DNA from: Marinobacter sp. AC-23
Lineage (GTDB): Bacteria; Pseudomonadota; Gammaproteobacteria; Pseudomonadales; Oleiphilaceae
Direction: 5' to 3'
Length of the DNA stretch: 64,000 bases
NCBI RefSeq assembly: GCF_001858325.1
Contig: NZ_MBPP01000006.1
Coordinates: 1-64,000, forward strand
Part shown: positions 50,349 to 60,430 of the stretch, piece after piece
How the letters are laid out: each line of letters starts with the position of its first letter
Position numbering within the stretch: position 1 is the stretch's first letter
Notes under the pieces: model-generated
The model's input: the letters and a program-made list of their open reading frames with translations, nothing else
Databases searched by the model: none
What the model was told of the DNA's origin: nothing
Translations under genes and position numbers: made by a program

Positions 50349-51973
50349 ATGGGACATAACAGCCACAAGCGCCAGCTTCTCGCGGCAATGGTAGCCACAA
50401 CACTTTCGTGCGGAGCCCAGGCACAGCTTGCTCAGAATCTGACCATTCACCCGAAGGCACTGGCACTGGGTAACGCGGTCACGGCAGATCCACCGGGGAT
50501 CATGGCGATTCACTACAATCCAGCGGGCCTGACAAAGCTGGAGGGCAGGCAGTTTGAAGTAAATCTGATGAGTATTTATCTGGACATAGACGCTGATTTT
50601 ACAGCCCCGGAAGGATACGAGATATTTGGTATTGATGGTCTTGAGATCGACCAAGTACGGGCAAGCAGCGAGATCCAATTGCAAACTCCCACAGCCACAC
50701 CAACAACGTTGCGCTGTATGTCCCCGGTTTTGGAATCCTGCGGATGCCGCCCGGGCCAGCTGTGGCGCCTTCCGCGGGGTTCAGTATCAACCCGCCAGGC
50801 TCAAAGCTGACTTTTGGCAACGCCTTTTACCTGCCGCTGGCGGCAGGTTTTTACCGCGATAAAAATGACCCTGGCCGCTATCAGCCACAAGCAACCGCAC
50901 TGCAACGCACCACTTATCTTGCGCCAACGGTGGGCTACAAGATTAATGATGAGTGGTCGGTGGGCGCAGGTATCCACCTGTCTCACATGGGTATAGCCGC
51001 GGATCAGTATATGCGCGCGCCCAACCTTTTACTGGGTGTGGCAGAAATTCTGCAGGATGCCTTTAACTGTGAAAGTGGCGATGAGCCATTGCAGCCATGG
51101 CTGGCACTTTGCGGCGGTAACGTAGGGCCATGGGACGATATAGGTGCCCTGAGCATTAACGTTCAGGAAACTCTGTCGCCTACCTACACGCTTGGAGTTA
51201 TGTGGGAACCGGTAGACTGGTTTGCTTGGGGAGCTAGCTATACCTCCGAAGCTGAAATGAACATGAAGGGCACCTTCGAGATTGAGTATACCGACGATTG
51301 GTCCGGGTTTTGGCAGAGTGTAAACGGATCGGTTTTAGGTGCTATTACCTCGGCCATTCTTAGTTTGCCTTCCGGCGCGCCCAGAGAAGCTGGCAACGTC
51401 AGTATGGATTTGGTTTACCCTCAGCATTTTCAAACCGGTATTAGTGTGGACGTTCACCCTAAACTAACACTGAACGCCGACATAGGCTGGACCGACTATG
51501 CACAGTGGGACGCCTTCTTGTTCCGCTTTGACCGGAATCTGGAATTTCTCAATGCTGCGCGTATTTTGTCTCCGGACAATGCCACGCCGAACACTCTCAA
51601 ACTGCCCTTGGGCTTTAAAAGCCAGTGGAACTGGGCGTTTGGAATGGAGTTTCATGCCTCCTCACGGCTTGATCTGAGGGCGGGTGTTGAGATTCGGGAT
51701 TCGGTTATACCGGATGATCAACGCTCGGTTATGGCTCCGTTTGGAGGTGCCAATTTGTACAGCGTTGGCATGGGATACAAATGGGACAAAAATACTGAAA
51801 TTGATATGAATCTTAGCTACTTGCACTCTGTTGAAACCATTCCTGCAAATACCAGCTGCAACCTGAACTGCGATAACATCACCAATATTATCTACAATCC
51901 CTATGCCGGGCTGGACGTTAAAACCTCCTTGCGGGTTGTTATGGCCGGTCTAAGTTTCAGGAAAAGATTCTGA
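50349..51973 (+). CDS. OmpP1/FadL-family outer-membrane transporter (frame-broken)
   Basis: About 541 residues after repair. Signal peptide ending GAQAQ; the FadL N-terminus (KALALGNAVTADPPGIMAIHYNPAGLTKLEGRQFEVNL) includes the NPAG element; the C-terminus ends in Phe (LSFRKRF), typical of barrels. A base is missing between about 50675 and 50700, before HTNNVALYVPGFGILRMPPG. FadL proteins import long-chain fatty acids or hydrocarbons by lateral diffusion. Marinobacter uses a FadL relative (AupA) with a lipoprotein partner for alkane uptake; a lipoprotein gene follows here too, but equivalence is not shown. Confidence 0.85.
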
Positions 51974-52007
51974 CCCTATGTTGCGTCGCGCTTAAAAGGA
52001 CACTTCG

Positions 52008-53029
52008 GTGATTACACACAAAGTTCTGACAGCTATGACATGCGCGGCTTTGTTAGCGGGGTGTCAGGTAGGTGGCTCAACGGTGTCGGACAAGGAAGGC
52101 TATTTTACCTGGGTGGACGAGCAAGGGCGGGCACGCTATTCACCTATAGTTGACGCGCCGCCTGTTGACTCTCCCGATGAGAGTGTTTCTGGCAAACAGG
52201 TAGCTGGGGAAGAGGAGCGGAAGGGAGCATCTGCTTCTGAAGAATTTAACACGGAGAATTACCCGGATGCCGAAGCGCTTCGGAGGAAAGGGTATGTGCG
52301 TGATGGGGATAGCAACCCTATTTCACTTGGCGAGATGCGGAAGGCAACGTCAGAACCTCGCCCTACCAGCCTGATACCCGAACAGAAGAAGAGAAAGCGT
52401 TTGTTGTGCAACCCGCTGATGTAACGTCGGCAAGTGTGTACCGCGCCAATGACACACCAGGGACATCCGAGCCTGTGGTTGGATACGACCCAAACGCTTT
52501 CGCTATTCTGGGGATAGAGGGAAGTAGCGGTAACTTTCTGGAGCGCTTTTCCGAAACATGCTGTCAGGCGCTAGACGCCCAAAACCATGAGCGTTGGCAG
52601 GAGGGTCGTGAATTTGGCGTTTACTTTACGGAAGGCTCGCCAGTTCATAAATTTCTTACGGGGGAGAGCCCCTATCAACTGATCGCCTTACCCCATGGAG
52701 CCTCGTCCGGGGGGCAGGTTTTGCGCATGCGCTCGTATGCGAGTAATGGCGTTTTTGTACCGTCGGTGGTGTTTCTCGACAGCGAGCTGACCCCTGTGCG
52801 CTTGGTAACGGATTTGGTGTCGGATTTTGAGCCGGAGAACTGGCATCGGCGTGGCTACCTGGAAGTCCGAATTTCGGTTTCTGCCTCTCAAAAAGAACGC
52901 TGGATGCTCATCTTTACTCGTGACGAGGATGCTGAAGGCCAAACCGTTATCGATACCCGTCGCGGCCCCCGCAAGATACCTCATGCCGGTGTCGGCGAAA
53001 TTGGGCTTTATTTAACACAAGCCCAGTAA
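52008..53029 (+). CDS. MalM-like lipoprotein, partner of the FadL-type porin (frame-broken)
   Basis: 340 residues after repair of one missing C at 52370-52371 (restoring SPDTRTEEEKAFVVQPADV). The GTG start follows AAAAGGA. Lipobox LLAG-C (about residue 19), then a DUF4124-like strand pair (YFTWVDEQGRARYSP), a low-complexity acidic linker, and a C-terminal beta domain (about 190-340, with YQLIALPHGASSGGQVLRMRSY and VVFLDSELTPVR) that resembles the MalM family of periplasmic proteins. Last gene of the exbB cluster, ending 5 nt from the convergent deacetylase gene. Confidence 0.72.
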
Positions 53030-53034
53030 TCGCT

Positions 53035-54066
53035 TTAGTCTTCGGGCTGGCTTAAATCCAGCCATTGTTGTGATAGCCAATAAAAACTGCCGTTTTCAGC
53101 CGGATGAGTGCAGTTGTAGCGAAACCGGCGGCTGTTGAAAGGCCTGGGGGCTTTAACCGAAATTTTGTCACCCAATACCTCAAAATCGATACGACCCATA
53201 CCAGATGCGAAACAGGTTAACCTTGCGGGTTTGATTTTTTCCACGAGGGGCAGTGTTAATGTCGGAGGGTTCGACGCCATGATGCCGTCGGGCAATGCAT
53301 TGGCATCAACGGGAAATGCCCTGCTGGTCAGTTTATCTTTGAGGCCGTTAAGCTGCCCGTAAGCATTGGCCATGGGGAATCGCGGCAAGCGTGTTTTCCC
53401 AGAAAGCGGTCCAATAGCTCCCGATTGCTGCCCAAATCCAAACCAGCCTCGCTCAGCGACCTTCGCCTCTAGTGTTTCGTCGAATTCGCCGTAAGGGTAG
53501 GCAAACAGAGGTAAGCCGGTTCCGAGTTTTTTCTGCAGTTCTGCCTGTGCAGAATCCAGGCTCTGAGTGGTTCTTTGTTTCCAGTCTGCTTTTGGTTCGC
53601 TCGGCTTTCTTGCCATATGGCCGTGGCCGGCGCCGTGGTTGGCGAAGCTTACACCATCACGCTCAGCCAACGCCTGTAACTGATCCCAGGTCATATAGCC
53701 TTGGTTGCCTACAGCTTTTGTGTCAACAAAAATGGTATAGGGCAGCGTCCGTTTTTGTAGAATGTCTGCTGCTACGCTGTAAACCGATTCGTAGGCATCG
53801 TCGAAGGTGAGGGCGATACTTTGATTCATTGAAGGGCTGTGGGAAAACAGGTTCTCCGTTGCCTCATGCAGGTCAACAACTTCCAGGCCCAGGTCTGAAA
53901 TGACATCGAGCTGGGCTTTGAATAAGGACACAGATGTACTGGTAGAAGGCGGAGTGGCATCGCTTATGTGGTGGTACTGAAGCACAACCAAATCGGCCTT
54001 TGTAGTTAGGCTTACAAGCAAGAGTGATAACAGGGTTGCTGAAATACAGAGTTTACCTGCGGTCAT
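53035..54066 (-). CDS. Secreted polysaccharide deacetylase (NodB/CE4 family)
   Basis: A 343-residue protein with a signal peptide (to about residue 24) and a CE4 deacetylase domain: ALTFDDAYES (catalytic and metal Asp), SFANHGAGHGHM (metal His pair) and LFAYPYGEFDE. A C-terminal beta domain (about 245-340) is unassigned. The family removes N-acetyl groups from surface glycans such as PNAG or peptidoglycan. It overlaps the preceding DnaJ-related gene by four bases, so they share a transcript. Confidence 0.87.
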   Translation of the reverse strand: MTAGKLCISATLLSLLLVSLTTKADLVVLQYHHISDATPPSTSTSVSLFKAQLDVISDLGLEVVDLHEATENLFSHSPSMNQSIALTFDDAYESVYSVAADILQKRTLPYTIFVDTKAVGNQGYMTWDQLQALAERDGVSFANHGAGHGHMARKPSEPKADWKQRTTQSLDSAQAELQKKLGTGLPLFAYPYGEFDETLEAKVAERGWFGFGQQSGAIGPLSGKTRLPRFPMANAYGQLNGLKDKLTSRAFPVDANALPDGIMASNPPTLTLPLVEKIKPARLTCFASGMGRIDFEVLGDKISVKAPRPFNSRRFRYNCTHPAENGSFYWLSQQWLDLSQPED

Positions 54067-54740
54067 GTCTGCTCCATTGTCTGGGTGAAATGCGCTTTAA
54101 GTACAGAAAATGCTTCATTTAGGGATTGAATTGCTTCCGTATCACCGCCTCGGTCAGGATGAGCCTGCATGACAGCGCGGCGAAATGCCTGTTTTACCGT
54201 TAGAAAGCTATCGGGTACCGAGTCGAATCCTAACACCTTTGCTGCTTGCAGGGTCTCAGGCAAATCAGGACCTGTGGTTTGGTAGCCCGACCAAAAGTTA
54301 TCCATCATTTGATTGATGACATCTTCGGGAAGCTCATACTGGGATAAGTCCAGGTAGAAACTGCGTAAGCTATCCACCCTGCCGGGCATGCCGTTCCCGG
54401 CGACTGTATCCTGGCGCTCAATGCCAATTCGCATGGGCGAGATGTATAGGTTTTCACCCGTCTGAGCCAAAGAGTCCCTCAGGCTATAAAGCACGTGAAA
54501 AAGCAAAAAGTGTACAGGGTAGAGTTTTTGAGTATCGTGAAATTCCACCTTGCCAATGAGTTCCCAGGGAGGCCTTTGCAGCTTTCTGATCAGATTCAGT
54601 TCGTCGATACCAAACGATGAATTACGAAGCTCATGCTCAACGGCCACCAATAGATGCTGGATGTGCTGTTCCAGCATCGGGTTAGGCGCTTTAGTGGGTG
54701 TTGGTTCTGATAAATCCGGGGAAACGGGTGTGTTATTCAT
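54063..54740 (-). CDS. DnaJ-related protein with C-terminal J-domain
   Basis: A 225-residue cytosolic protein: an N-terminal DNAJ_related-type domain (PMLEQHIQHLLVAVEHELRNSSFGIDELNLIRKLQ, YPVHFLLFHVLYSLRD) and a short J-domain at the end with the HPD tripeptide (FRRAVMQAHPDRGGDTEAIQSLNEAF). It should stimulate a DnaK-type ATPase. Precedes and overlaps the deacetylase gene. Confidence 0.85.
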   Translation of the reverse strand: MNNTPVSPDLSEPTPTKAPNPMLEQHIQHLLVAVEHELRNSSFGIDELNLIRKLQRPPWELIGKVEFHDTQKLYPVHFLLFHVLYSLRDSLAQTGENLYISPMRIGIERQDTVAGNGMPGRVDSLRSFYLDLSQYELPEDVINQMMDNFWSGYQTTGPDLPETLQAAKVLGFDSVPDSFLTVKQAFRRAVMQAHPDRGGDTEAIQSLNEAFSVLKAHFTQTMEQT

Positions 54741-54768
54741 GGTCCCAATGGTAGGTCAGTGGCAGCTC

Positions 54769-55413
54769 TCAGGGAAGGGTCATCAACTTGGGTAGTCCAC
54801 CAGTGAACAGTGCTGTCGACAAATCGGTAGCCCTGTGAACCTCGTTGTCAGCCTGTTCCGGGCACTGATGCACGCGCCTGGCAACCATAAGGCTGGTTCC
54901 GTAGGCGACGCCGAAAAAAGCGGTGCAAAGGTATTCCTGATCGACCTCTGGCAGAACCTTCTTTTCGATAGCATCCCTTACATCATCCTCCAGGGACATC
55001 ATAATCAGCCCGAGTATGCCGGAGCCAAATAACTCTTTCAGGGCGCGGTCGTTACTATGGGCCAGTTCGTAAACTAGTGGATCCCGGGCGGTTGCACTGT
55101 ATAGAGCAAGGTAGGAGCAGTGAATGAACTCTTCTGTTGTCTTCGCAGAGCGTCGAGAGCGGATCAGGTTTTCATTGAGCCCGCTCAGGAAATCTGAGAG
55201 CAGCGCAGCAAAAATATCCTGCTTGCTTCGAAAATAGTTGTAGAAAGTGCCAGACGCCAGATCAGTATTCTGGATGAGGTCGCGAATGGTGGTACTTTCA
55301 TACCCTTGTTCCTGAAAACAAATGCGTGCAGCATTGAGTATCGCTTGGCGGTTTCGCAGGCGGTTTTGTTCCCGCTTACCCGTAGCTTCTTTCTCTGAAC
55401 TCAACATATCCAT
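54769..55413 (-). CDS. TetR-family transcriptional regulator
   Basis: A 214-residue regulator. The HTH is NAARICFQEQGYESTTIRDLIQNTDLASGTFYNYFRSKQDIF; the C-terminal ligand domain is not diagnostic. Divergent from ttcA and 28 nt ahead of the DnaJ-related gene on the same strand. Its ligand and targets are unknown; the adjacent deacetylase/DnaJ pair is the simplest guess. Confidence 0.88.
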   Translation of the reverse strand: MDMLSSEKEATGKREQNRLRNRQAILNAARICFQEQGYESTTIRDLIQNTDLASGTFYNYFRSKQDIFAALLSDFLSGLNENLIRSRRSAKTTEEFIHCSYLALYSATARDPLVYELAHSNDRALKELFGSGILGLIMMSLEDDVRDAIEKKVLPEVDQEYLCTAFFGVAYGTSLMVARRVHQCPEQADNEVHRATDLSTALFTGGLPKLMTLP

Positions 55414-55446
55414 GTCGGTGTCCTGTCCCTGAAATGATGGGATGCG

Positions 55447-55452
55447 TATAAT
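55447..55452 (+). promoter_or_regulatory. -10 element of the ttcA promoter
   Basis: A perfect TATAAT, with no good -35. A transcript from here would start near 55458, which rules out the ATG at 55456 as the translation start. Confidence 0.45.
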
Positions 55453-55500
55453 CTCATGAACACTCTCCCAATGAACACATTTGTTATGCCCGAAGCAATA

Positions 55501-56406
55501 ATGGACAGCTTAAATCAGAGCACTAGTGCTGAATACGAACGTTCCCAGAAAGTAGAGCAGAATAAACTGCAGAAGCGTTTGCGCCGGGACGTTGGCCAGG
55601 CCATTGCGGATTTCTCGATGATTGAAGCTGGCGACAAAGTCATGTGTTGCTTATCTGGCGGCAAAGACTCGTATGCCATGCTGGACATTCTGCTTAATCT
55701 GCAGAAAAGTGCCCCGGTTTCGTTTGAGCTGATCGCTGTTAATCTCGATCAGAAGCAGCCTGGCTTTCCGGAAGAGGTTTTGCCTGACTATCTGGCTGGT
55801 ATGGGTATCGAGTATCACATTATCGAGAAAGATACCTACAGCATCGTTAAAGATAAGGTGCCGGAAGGAAAAACCACCTGTGGGCTATGCTCGCGGCTAC
55901 GTCGCGGCATTCTTTACAACTTTGCCGAGGAGCACGGTGTTACCAAAATTGCATTGGGACACCATCGTGATGACCTTCTGGAAACACTGTTCCTGAATAT
56001 GTTTTACGGAGGCAAACTTAAAACCATGCCACCCGTACTGCATAGCGATGACGGGCGAAATACCGTTATTCGGCCGTTGGCATACAGCCGCGAGAAAGAT
56101 ATTGCCAGGTATGCAGAACTTAGGCAGTTCCCGATTATTCCATGCAATCTCTGCGGCTCTCAGGAAAACTTGCAGCGCCAGGTGATCAAGGACATGTTTC
56201 AGTACTGGGATAAGCAACATCCTGGCCGGCTTGAAAGTATGTTCCGGGCTATTTGCAATGTTGAACCCTCGCATCTTGCGGACCCCAATCTTTATGATTT
56301 TCGCGAGGGCGAGCGACTGGGGGGTAAGCGACAGTCAGTACAGACGGCGACGCCAGAACAGGAACCAGAGCAAGGCTTTGGCCGCTTGGATGTCCTGAAT
56401 ATCTAG
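55501..56406 (+). CDS. ttcA: tRNA 2-thiocytidine(32) synthetase
   Basis: A 301-residue (from ATG 55501) ATP-dependent, iron-sulfur tRNA thiolase. PP-loop [13 protein letters not shown], the CxxC pair [11 protein letters not shown] and the second pair [10 protein letters not shown] give the [4Fe-4S] ligands; [19 protein letters not shown] is the conserved central block. The start is uncertain: in-frame ATGs at 55456, 55471 and 55486 also exist, but the -10 box argues against the first. Convergent with the cco-associated genes. Confidence 0.93.
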   Translation: MDSLNQSTSAEYERSQKVEQNKLQKRLRRDVGQAIADFSMIEAGDKVMCCLSGGKDSYAMLDILLNLQKSAPVSFELIAVNLDQKQPGFPEEVLPDYLAGMGIEYHIIEKDTYSIVKDKVPEGKTTCGLCSRLRRGILYNFAEEHGVTKIALGHHRDDLLETLFLNMFYGGKLKTMPPVLHSDDGRNTVIRPLAYSREKDIARYAELRQFPIIPCNLCGSQENLQRQVIKDMFQYWDKQHPGRLESMFRAICNVEPSHLADPNLYDFREGERLGGKRQSVQTATPEQEPEQGFGRLDVLNI

Positions 56407-56452
56407 TTTTCGGAAAGCTTGGCTGAACAGCTAGGCGCCTGCCCGGGTCGGC

Positions 56453-57142
56453 TTAATGGCCGATCAGCGCCAAAAGTGGCAGGGTCCAAAGCCCGAAAAG
56501 AATCAGCAAGGCGCCGGTAAATTTCCGGAACCTCTGATTGCTTTTTAATCCGTTGATCCAGTTGGCTGCATAACCGGCCCCGAGCATAGACGGCAAGGTG
56601 CCTAGCCCGAAAAACACCATGGTCAGTGCGGCTGAGCCTACCGAAGGCTGCAACGCCGCCCAGCCCAGAGTGCTATACACTAATCCACATGGTAGCCACC
56701 CCCAGAGTGCGCCGAGAGCAAGCGCTTGGCCTGCGTGATTGATAGGTAAAATTCGGCGCGAGAGGGGTGACAACCGCGCCCAAAGCGGCGCGCCGATCCG
56801 CTCCACATAACGAATTCCCTGCCACCACTGGCCCATGGACAATCCCATGGCTATCAGTAACAAACCCGCACCAGAGCGCAGAACCATGCCAAGCGGCGCC
56901 CATTGATTTGCGGCTGTCGTGCTCAGCAGTGCAATCAGCGCAGCAATCAGCGCGTAGCTTGCGATTCGCCCGAAGTTGTAGGCAAGCAGTAGCAGTGACT
57001 GCCGCATACGAAATCCCTTGCCAACGGGCAAGGCCATGGAAAGTGAGGCGCTGATCCCCCCACACATGGCAAGGCAGTGAGTGCTGCCTAGCAGGCCGAT
57101 GAGAAACGCGCTGGGATAGCTGAGATACAGTTCCGGAGTCAT
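56453..57142 (-). CDS. Sulfite exporter TauE/SafE-like membrane protein of the cco cluster
   Basis: A 229-residue polytopic inner-membrane protein with six to seven hydrophobic segments. The first helix pair contains GLLGSTHCLAMCGGISASLSMAL with a Cys pair, and a later segment has LGALWGWLPCGLVYSTLGWA. This DsbD/SafE-like family regularly closes ccoGHIS operons and is thought to help oxidase maturation or copper handling. Overlaps ccoS by four bases. Confidence 0.85.
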   Translation of the reverse strand: MTPELYLSYPSAFLIGLLGSTHCLAMCGGISASLSMALPVGKGFRMRQSLLLLAYNFGRIASYALIAALIALLSTTAANQWAPLGMVLRSGAGLLLIAMGLSMGQWWQGIRYVERIGAPLWARLSPLSRRILPINHAGQALALGALWGWLPCGLVYSTLGWAALQPSVGSAALTMVFFGLGTLPSMLGAGYAANWINGLKSNQRFRKFTGALLILFGLWTLPLLALIGH

Positions 57143-57378
57143 GATCGTTCAGGCGTATCCTTTGGGCCGTCCTGCTCCGGGGCTTGAGCCTCTGTGGGGC
57201 CTGGTTTGTCTGTGCGGGCTTCTTCCGGAATCATATCTTTGTCATCATCGTACAGAATTCGGTGCGCAGGGCCTTCCAGGTCGTCGTACTGGCCATTCTT
57301 AACAGCCCACGAAAACAGGAAGATGCCCATGGCCACCAGAACCAACATGATAGGCACCAGGAGCATTACGATTTCCAT
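57139..57378 (-). CDS. ccoS: cbb3 oxidase maturation protein CcoS
   Basis: A 79-residue protein with one N-terminal helix followed by the CcoS signature (FLFSWAVKNGQYDDLEGPAHRILYDDD) and a disordered acidic tail. Required for loading heme and copper into CcoN in known systems. Between ccoI and the TauE/SafE gene. Confidence 0.93.
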   Translation of the reverse strand: MEIVMLLVPIMLVLVAMGIFLFSWAVKNGQYDDLEGPAHRILYDDDKDMIPEEARTDKPGPTEAQAPEQDGPKDTPERS

Positions 57379-57416
57379 GGTGTAAACCTCATAGTTAAAG
57401 CCATATGTTTACGGTA

Positions 57417-59867
57417 TCAGGGCGCAACCTGTGCGCCAACTGTCGCTGCTCTGTTGCGGCTTTGGGGGCGGGGCTGCTTACCAAGACGGAGCGCGTTGAG
57501 CACCACAATCAACGAACTAATCGACATACCTATAGCAGCCAGCCAAGGCGGAACCAGGCCGGCTGCCGCCAGGGGTAGGGCGCATACATTGTAAACAAGT
57601 GCCCAAGTCATATTCTGGCGAATGATTCTTTTTGTGCGCCGGCTGGTATCGATGGCCTCTACCAGCTGCATGAGTTGGCCGTTAAGCAATACTGCGTCGG
57701 CTTTTAGTTGGGTGAGGTCTGCCGCAGTGCCCATGGCAACCGAGATACCGGCGCCCGCCATGGAGGGCAGGTCGTTAAGGCCGTCCCCCACCATCATTAC
57801 CTGGTGACCTTCAGACCTTAGCCTGTTCAGAACGTTCAGTTTTTGTTCCGGGGAAGCCTGGCCGATCGCTTCATCAATGCCCAGTATGTCTGCAATTTGG
57901 CGCACATGGCCGGAGCGGTCACCACTAAGAAGGATTGTGCGGATGCCTGCATCTTGAAGCGCTTTGACAGCCTGCGCGGCATCGTCTCTGGGTTGATCGT
58001 CGAGTCGGAAGCAAGCCAACCACTCGTACTCTGAGGCGAGCCAGATTTCCATGCCAGAGTGTAATTCAGATTCGGGTTTTGCAGCTTGGGTGAACTGCGA
58101 AACGAAGTCTTTGTGGCCAATGAAAAAGGACTGGTCACCGAATGTGCCAGATAGTCCGCCGCCCAGATGGTTGTTTACATTATTAACGGCTGCCGCCGGA
58201 CGGCCATGGAACACCCGCGCAATCGGGTGCTCTGAATGTTGCTCTAGGCCACTGGCCAGCCGTAGGCAGATGTCTTTGTCTTTGCTGCCAACAATACGGG
58301 TGTCGATCAGGCTCAGTTCGCCCCGGGTCAGGGTACCTGTTTTATCAAACACTACTGTATCGATGGTGTTCATAGACTCCAAAGCATGGCCCCGTGTCGG
58401 CAGAAAACCCAAGCGCCGCAGCTTTACCGTGGCCGAGGTGATCGCCGTGGGGGTAGCAAGAGATAGCGCGCAAGGGCAGGTCACCACAAGTACCGAAAGC
58501 GTAATGTCGAAAGCATTATCCGCGCCTGCAAGCCACCATCCGATCCAAACCACAGGGGCAAGGATCAACACCCGCCCGACAAACTTGCCCGCAATGCGAT
58601 CGGCCATTCGGGCCACCCGCGGTTTTTCTGACTGAACGCGGTCCAGTATTCGCAGAATTCCAGAAAGCCGAGTTTGCGCGCCGGACTTTTCAACCTGAAC
58701 GTCTAGTGGGTTCTCACCGTTAATACTCCCCGCGTGAACAATATCACCGGGTACCCGGGTTTCTGGTAGGTACTCACCGGTAAGGGCCGATTCGTTGAGG
58801 GTAGATTGGCCACGGAGAATGACGCCATCAACGGGCAGGGTTTCCCCGGGCCGGATTCGAACGACATCGCCGGGCCTTACTTGATGGGCCGGTATGATGT
58901 CCGTGTGTTCTCCGGTGACTCGTGTGGCCACCGTAGGGTGAAACCCGGCCAAGGCATTGCCAGTTAGCCCTGCACGATATCTGGCTTGAACTTCTATATA
59001 GCGCCCAAGCAAAAGAAAAAATGTGAACATGCATACGGACTCAAAATAGACTTCTTCGCCTCCTGTAACCGTTACCCAGGCACTGGCCACAAAGGCAAGA
59101 CCAATCGCAATGGCAACGGGGACATCCATGGTGAGGTGGCGAGTTTTGATATCGCGCAGAGCGTTTCGGAAAAATGGTCCCGCGCTGTATAGCACAACCG
59201 GCGTGGCTACCAGCAAGCTAAACCAACGGAAAAAAGCCACAAACTCGGGAGTCAGACCACTGATCAGTTCCAGATAAAGAGGGAACGCCAGCATCATGCT
59301 TTGGAAGGTGCCAATGCCTGCAACAGCCAGGCGAATCAGCATGGAGCGGTTTTCGGCTTTCAGCTGATCTTCTACTTCATCTGATTGATAAGGGCGGGCG
59401 GTGTAACCGAGCTCATGAATGGCAATCAGTAGGCTGCTAAGCCCGGCTTTGTCCTGGGCCCAAACAAGCCTTGCACGTTGTGTTGTGTGGTTTACGGAAA
59501 AGGAGGTCACTCCGGGTTGCTTTTTTAAGTGGTTTTCAAGCAGCCAGATACACGCAGCACAAGTAATGCCGCCAATTAGCAGCTGAGCTTCCTGGCCGCC
59601 TTTAACCGGTGAAACAAAAGCTTGCTGGACCAGAGGGTGATCTAGCTCCCGGAGCCTGTCCAGCTCACCTCCAGATAGTGCTCGGGGCGTAACAGCAGCT
59701 TCGGTACGTAGCTGATAAAATCCGGTAAGGCCCTCGGTGTGTATGATGTTGCACACCGCTTTGCAGCCTTCGCAGCAGAAAAACCGGGTATCCCCGTCAA
59801 TCTGAAAGGTAATTGGCGGCTCCCCGGCAGCCGGTTCACCGCAATGGAAGCAATCCTGGGGTTTCAC
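57417..59867 (-). CDS. ccoI: Copper-transporting P1B-type ATPase CcoI
   Basis: An 816-residue heavy-metal P-type ATPase supplying copper for cbb3 assembly. N-terminal Cys-rich domain (DCFHCGEPAAGEPP, FFCCEGCKAVC), a metal-binding GITCAACIWLLENH, eight helices with the CPC ion motif (VTCPCALSLATPTA), DKTGTLTRGEL phosphorylation site, the HP element (EQHSEHPIARVF) and GDGLNDLPSMA. Start overlaps the ccoH stop by four bases. Confidence 0.95.
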   Translation of the reverse strand: MKPQDCFHCGEPAAGEPPITFQIDGDTRFFCCEGCKAVCNIIHTEGLTGFYQLRTEAAVTPRALSGGELDRLRELDHPLVQQAFVSPVKGGQEAQLLIGGITCAACIWLLENHLKKQPGVTSFSVNHTTQRARLVWAQDKAGLSSLLIAIHELGYTARPYQSDEVEDQLKAENRSMLIRLAVAGIGTFQSMMLAFPLYLELISGLTPEFVAFFRWFSLLVATPVVLYSAGPFFRNALRDIKTRHLTMDVPVAIAIGLAFVASAWVTVTGGEEVYFESVCMFTFFLLLGRYIEVQARYRAGLTGNALAGFHPTVATRVTGEHTDIIPAHQVRPGDVVRIRPGETLPVDGVILRGQSTLNESALTGEYLPETRVPGDIVHAGSINGENPLDVQVEKSGAQTRLSGILRILDRVQSEKPRVARMADRIAGKFVGRVLILAPVVWIGWWLAGADNAFDITLSVLVVTCPCALSLATPTAITSATVKLRRLGFLPTRGHALESMNTIDTVVFDKTGTLTRGELSLIDTRIVGSKDKDICLRLASGLEQHSEHPIARVFHGRPAAAVNNVNNHLGGGLSGTFGDQSFFIGHKDFVSQFTQAAKPESELHSGMEIWLASEYEWLACFRLDDQPRDDAAQAVKALQDAGIRTILLSGDRSGHVRQIADILGIDEAIGQASPEQKLNVLNRLRSEGHQVMMVGDGLNDLPSMAGAGISVAMGTAADLTQLKADAVLLNGQLMQLVEAIDTSRRTKRIIRQNMTWALVYNVCALPLAAAGLVPPWLAAIGMSISSLIVVLNALRLGKQPRPQSRNRAATVGAQVAP

Positions 59868-60379
59868 CCTTGCGCAGAGCCTTTCGAACTCATGTGAAGT
59901 TTGCTGTCTGTGGGCAACCAGGCCTCACCCTTGAGCCGCCATTGGTTGTCTGGCCCCCGGAGATCGTAATACCAGCGCCCATCGATGTCATCTAGCAGGG
60001 TTCCGGTGTAATGACCGTTGCCATCGCTTCTGAACTGAATAGTGCGGTCGTTCTGGGCTAACGTTGGGTGGAACAGGTTGAGCACCAGGTAGGGGAACTC
60101 TGCCGGACCCTGTTCAGTGTTAACTGTTAGTAGGATAGCTCGACCTTCAAATGCCATATCCGCGTTTAGGCCTAAGTCTGCTGCATTCTGGTCACGGGCT
60201 ATCTCCAGGTTGATCCCTCGGCCTTCCTTTGAATAGTCATCAGAAACCATTGTGTCGTCCATGTTCACAGCAACAACGAGCATACACATACTAACGGTAA
60301 TCGCGGCTAGAGGAGCTATGGTCAAAAACCAGAACCAAGGCTGCCGATACCAGGGTGCTACGGGTACGTCTTCATTCAT
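59864..60379 (-). CDS. ccoH: cbb3 oxidase assembly protein CcoH (FixH family)
   Basis: About 171 residues: one N-terminal membrane helix (PWFWFLTIAPLAAITVSMCMLVVAV) and a periplasmic beta domain of the FixH type (LNLFHPTLAQNDRTIQF, GHYTGTLLDDIDGRWYYDLRG). Start taken at MNEDVPVAPWYRQPWFW, the usual family N-terminus; 11 further upstream residues are unlikely. Confidence 0.9.
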   Translation of the reverse strand: MNEDVPVAPWYRQPWFWFLTIAPLAAITVSMCMLVVAVNMDDTMVSDDYSKEGRGINLEIARDQNAADLGLNADMAFEGRAILLTVNTEQGPAEFPYLVLNLFHPTLAQNDRTIQFRSDGNGHYTGTLLDDIDGRWYYDLRGPDNQWRLKGEAWLPTDSKLHMSSKGSAQG

Positions 60380-60430
60380 AATACGCAGTCTCATCTGTGT
60401 GCAGATTGCCAACGGTGACCCTAAAAAAGA

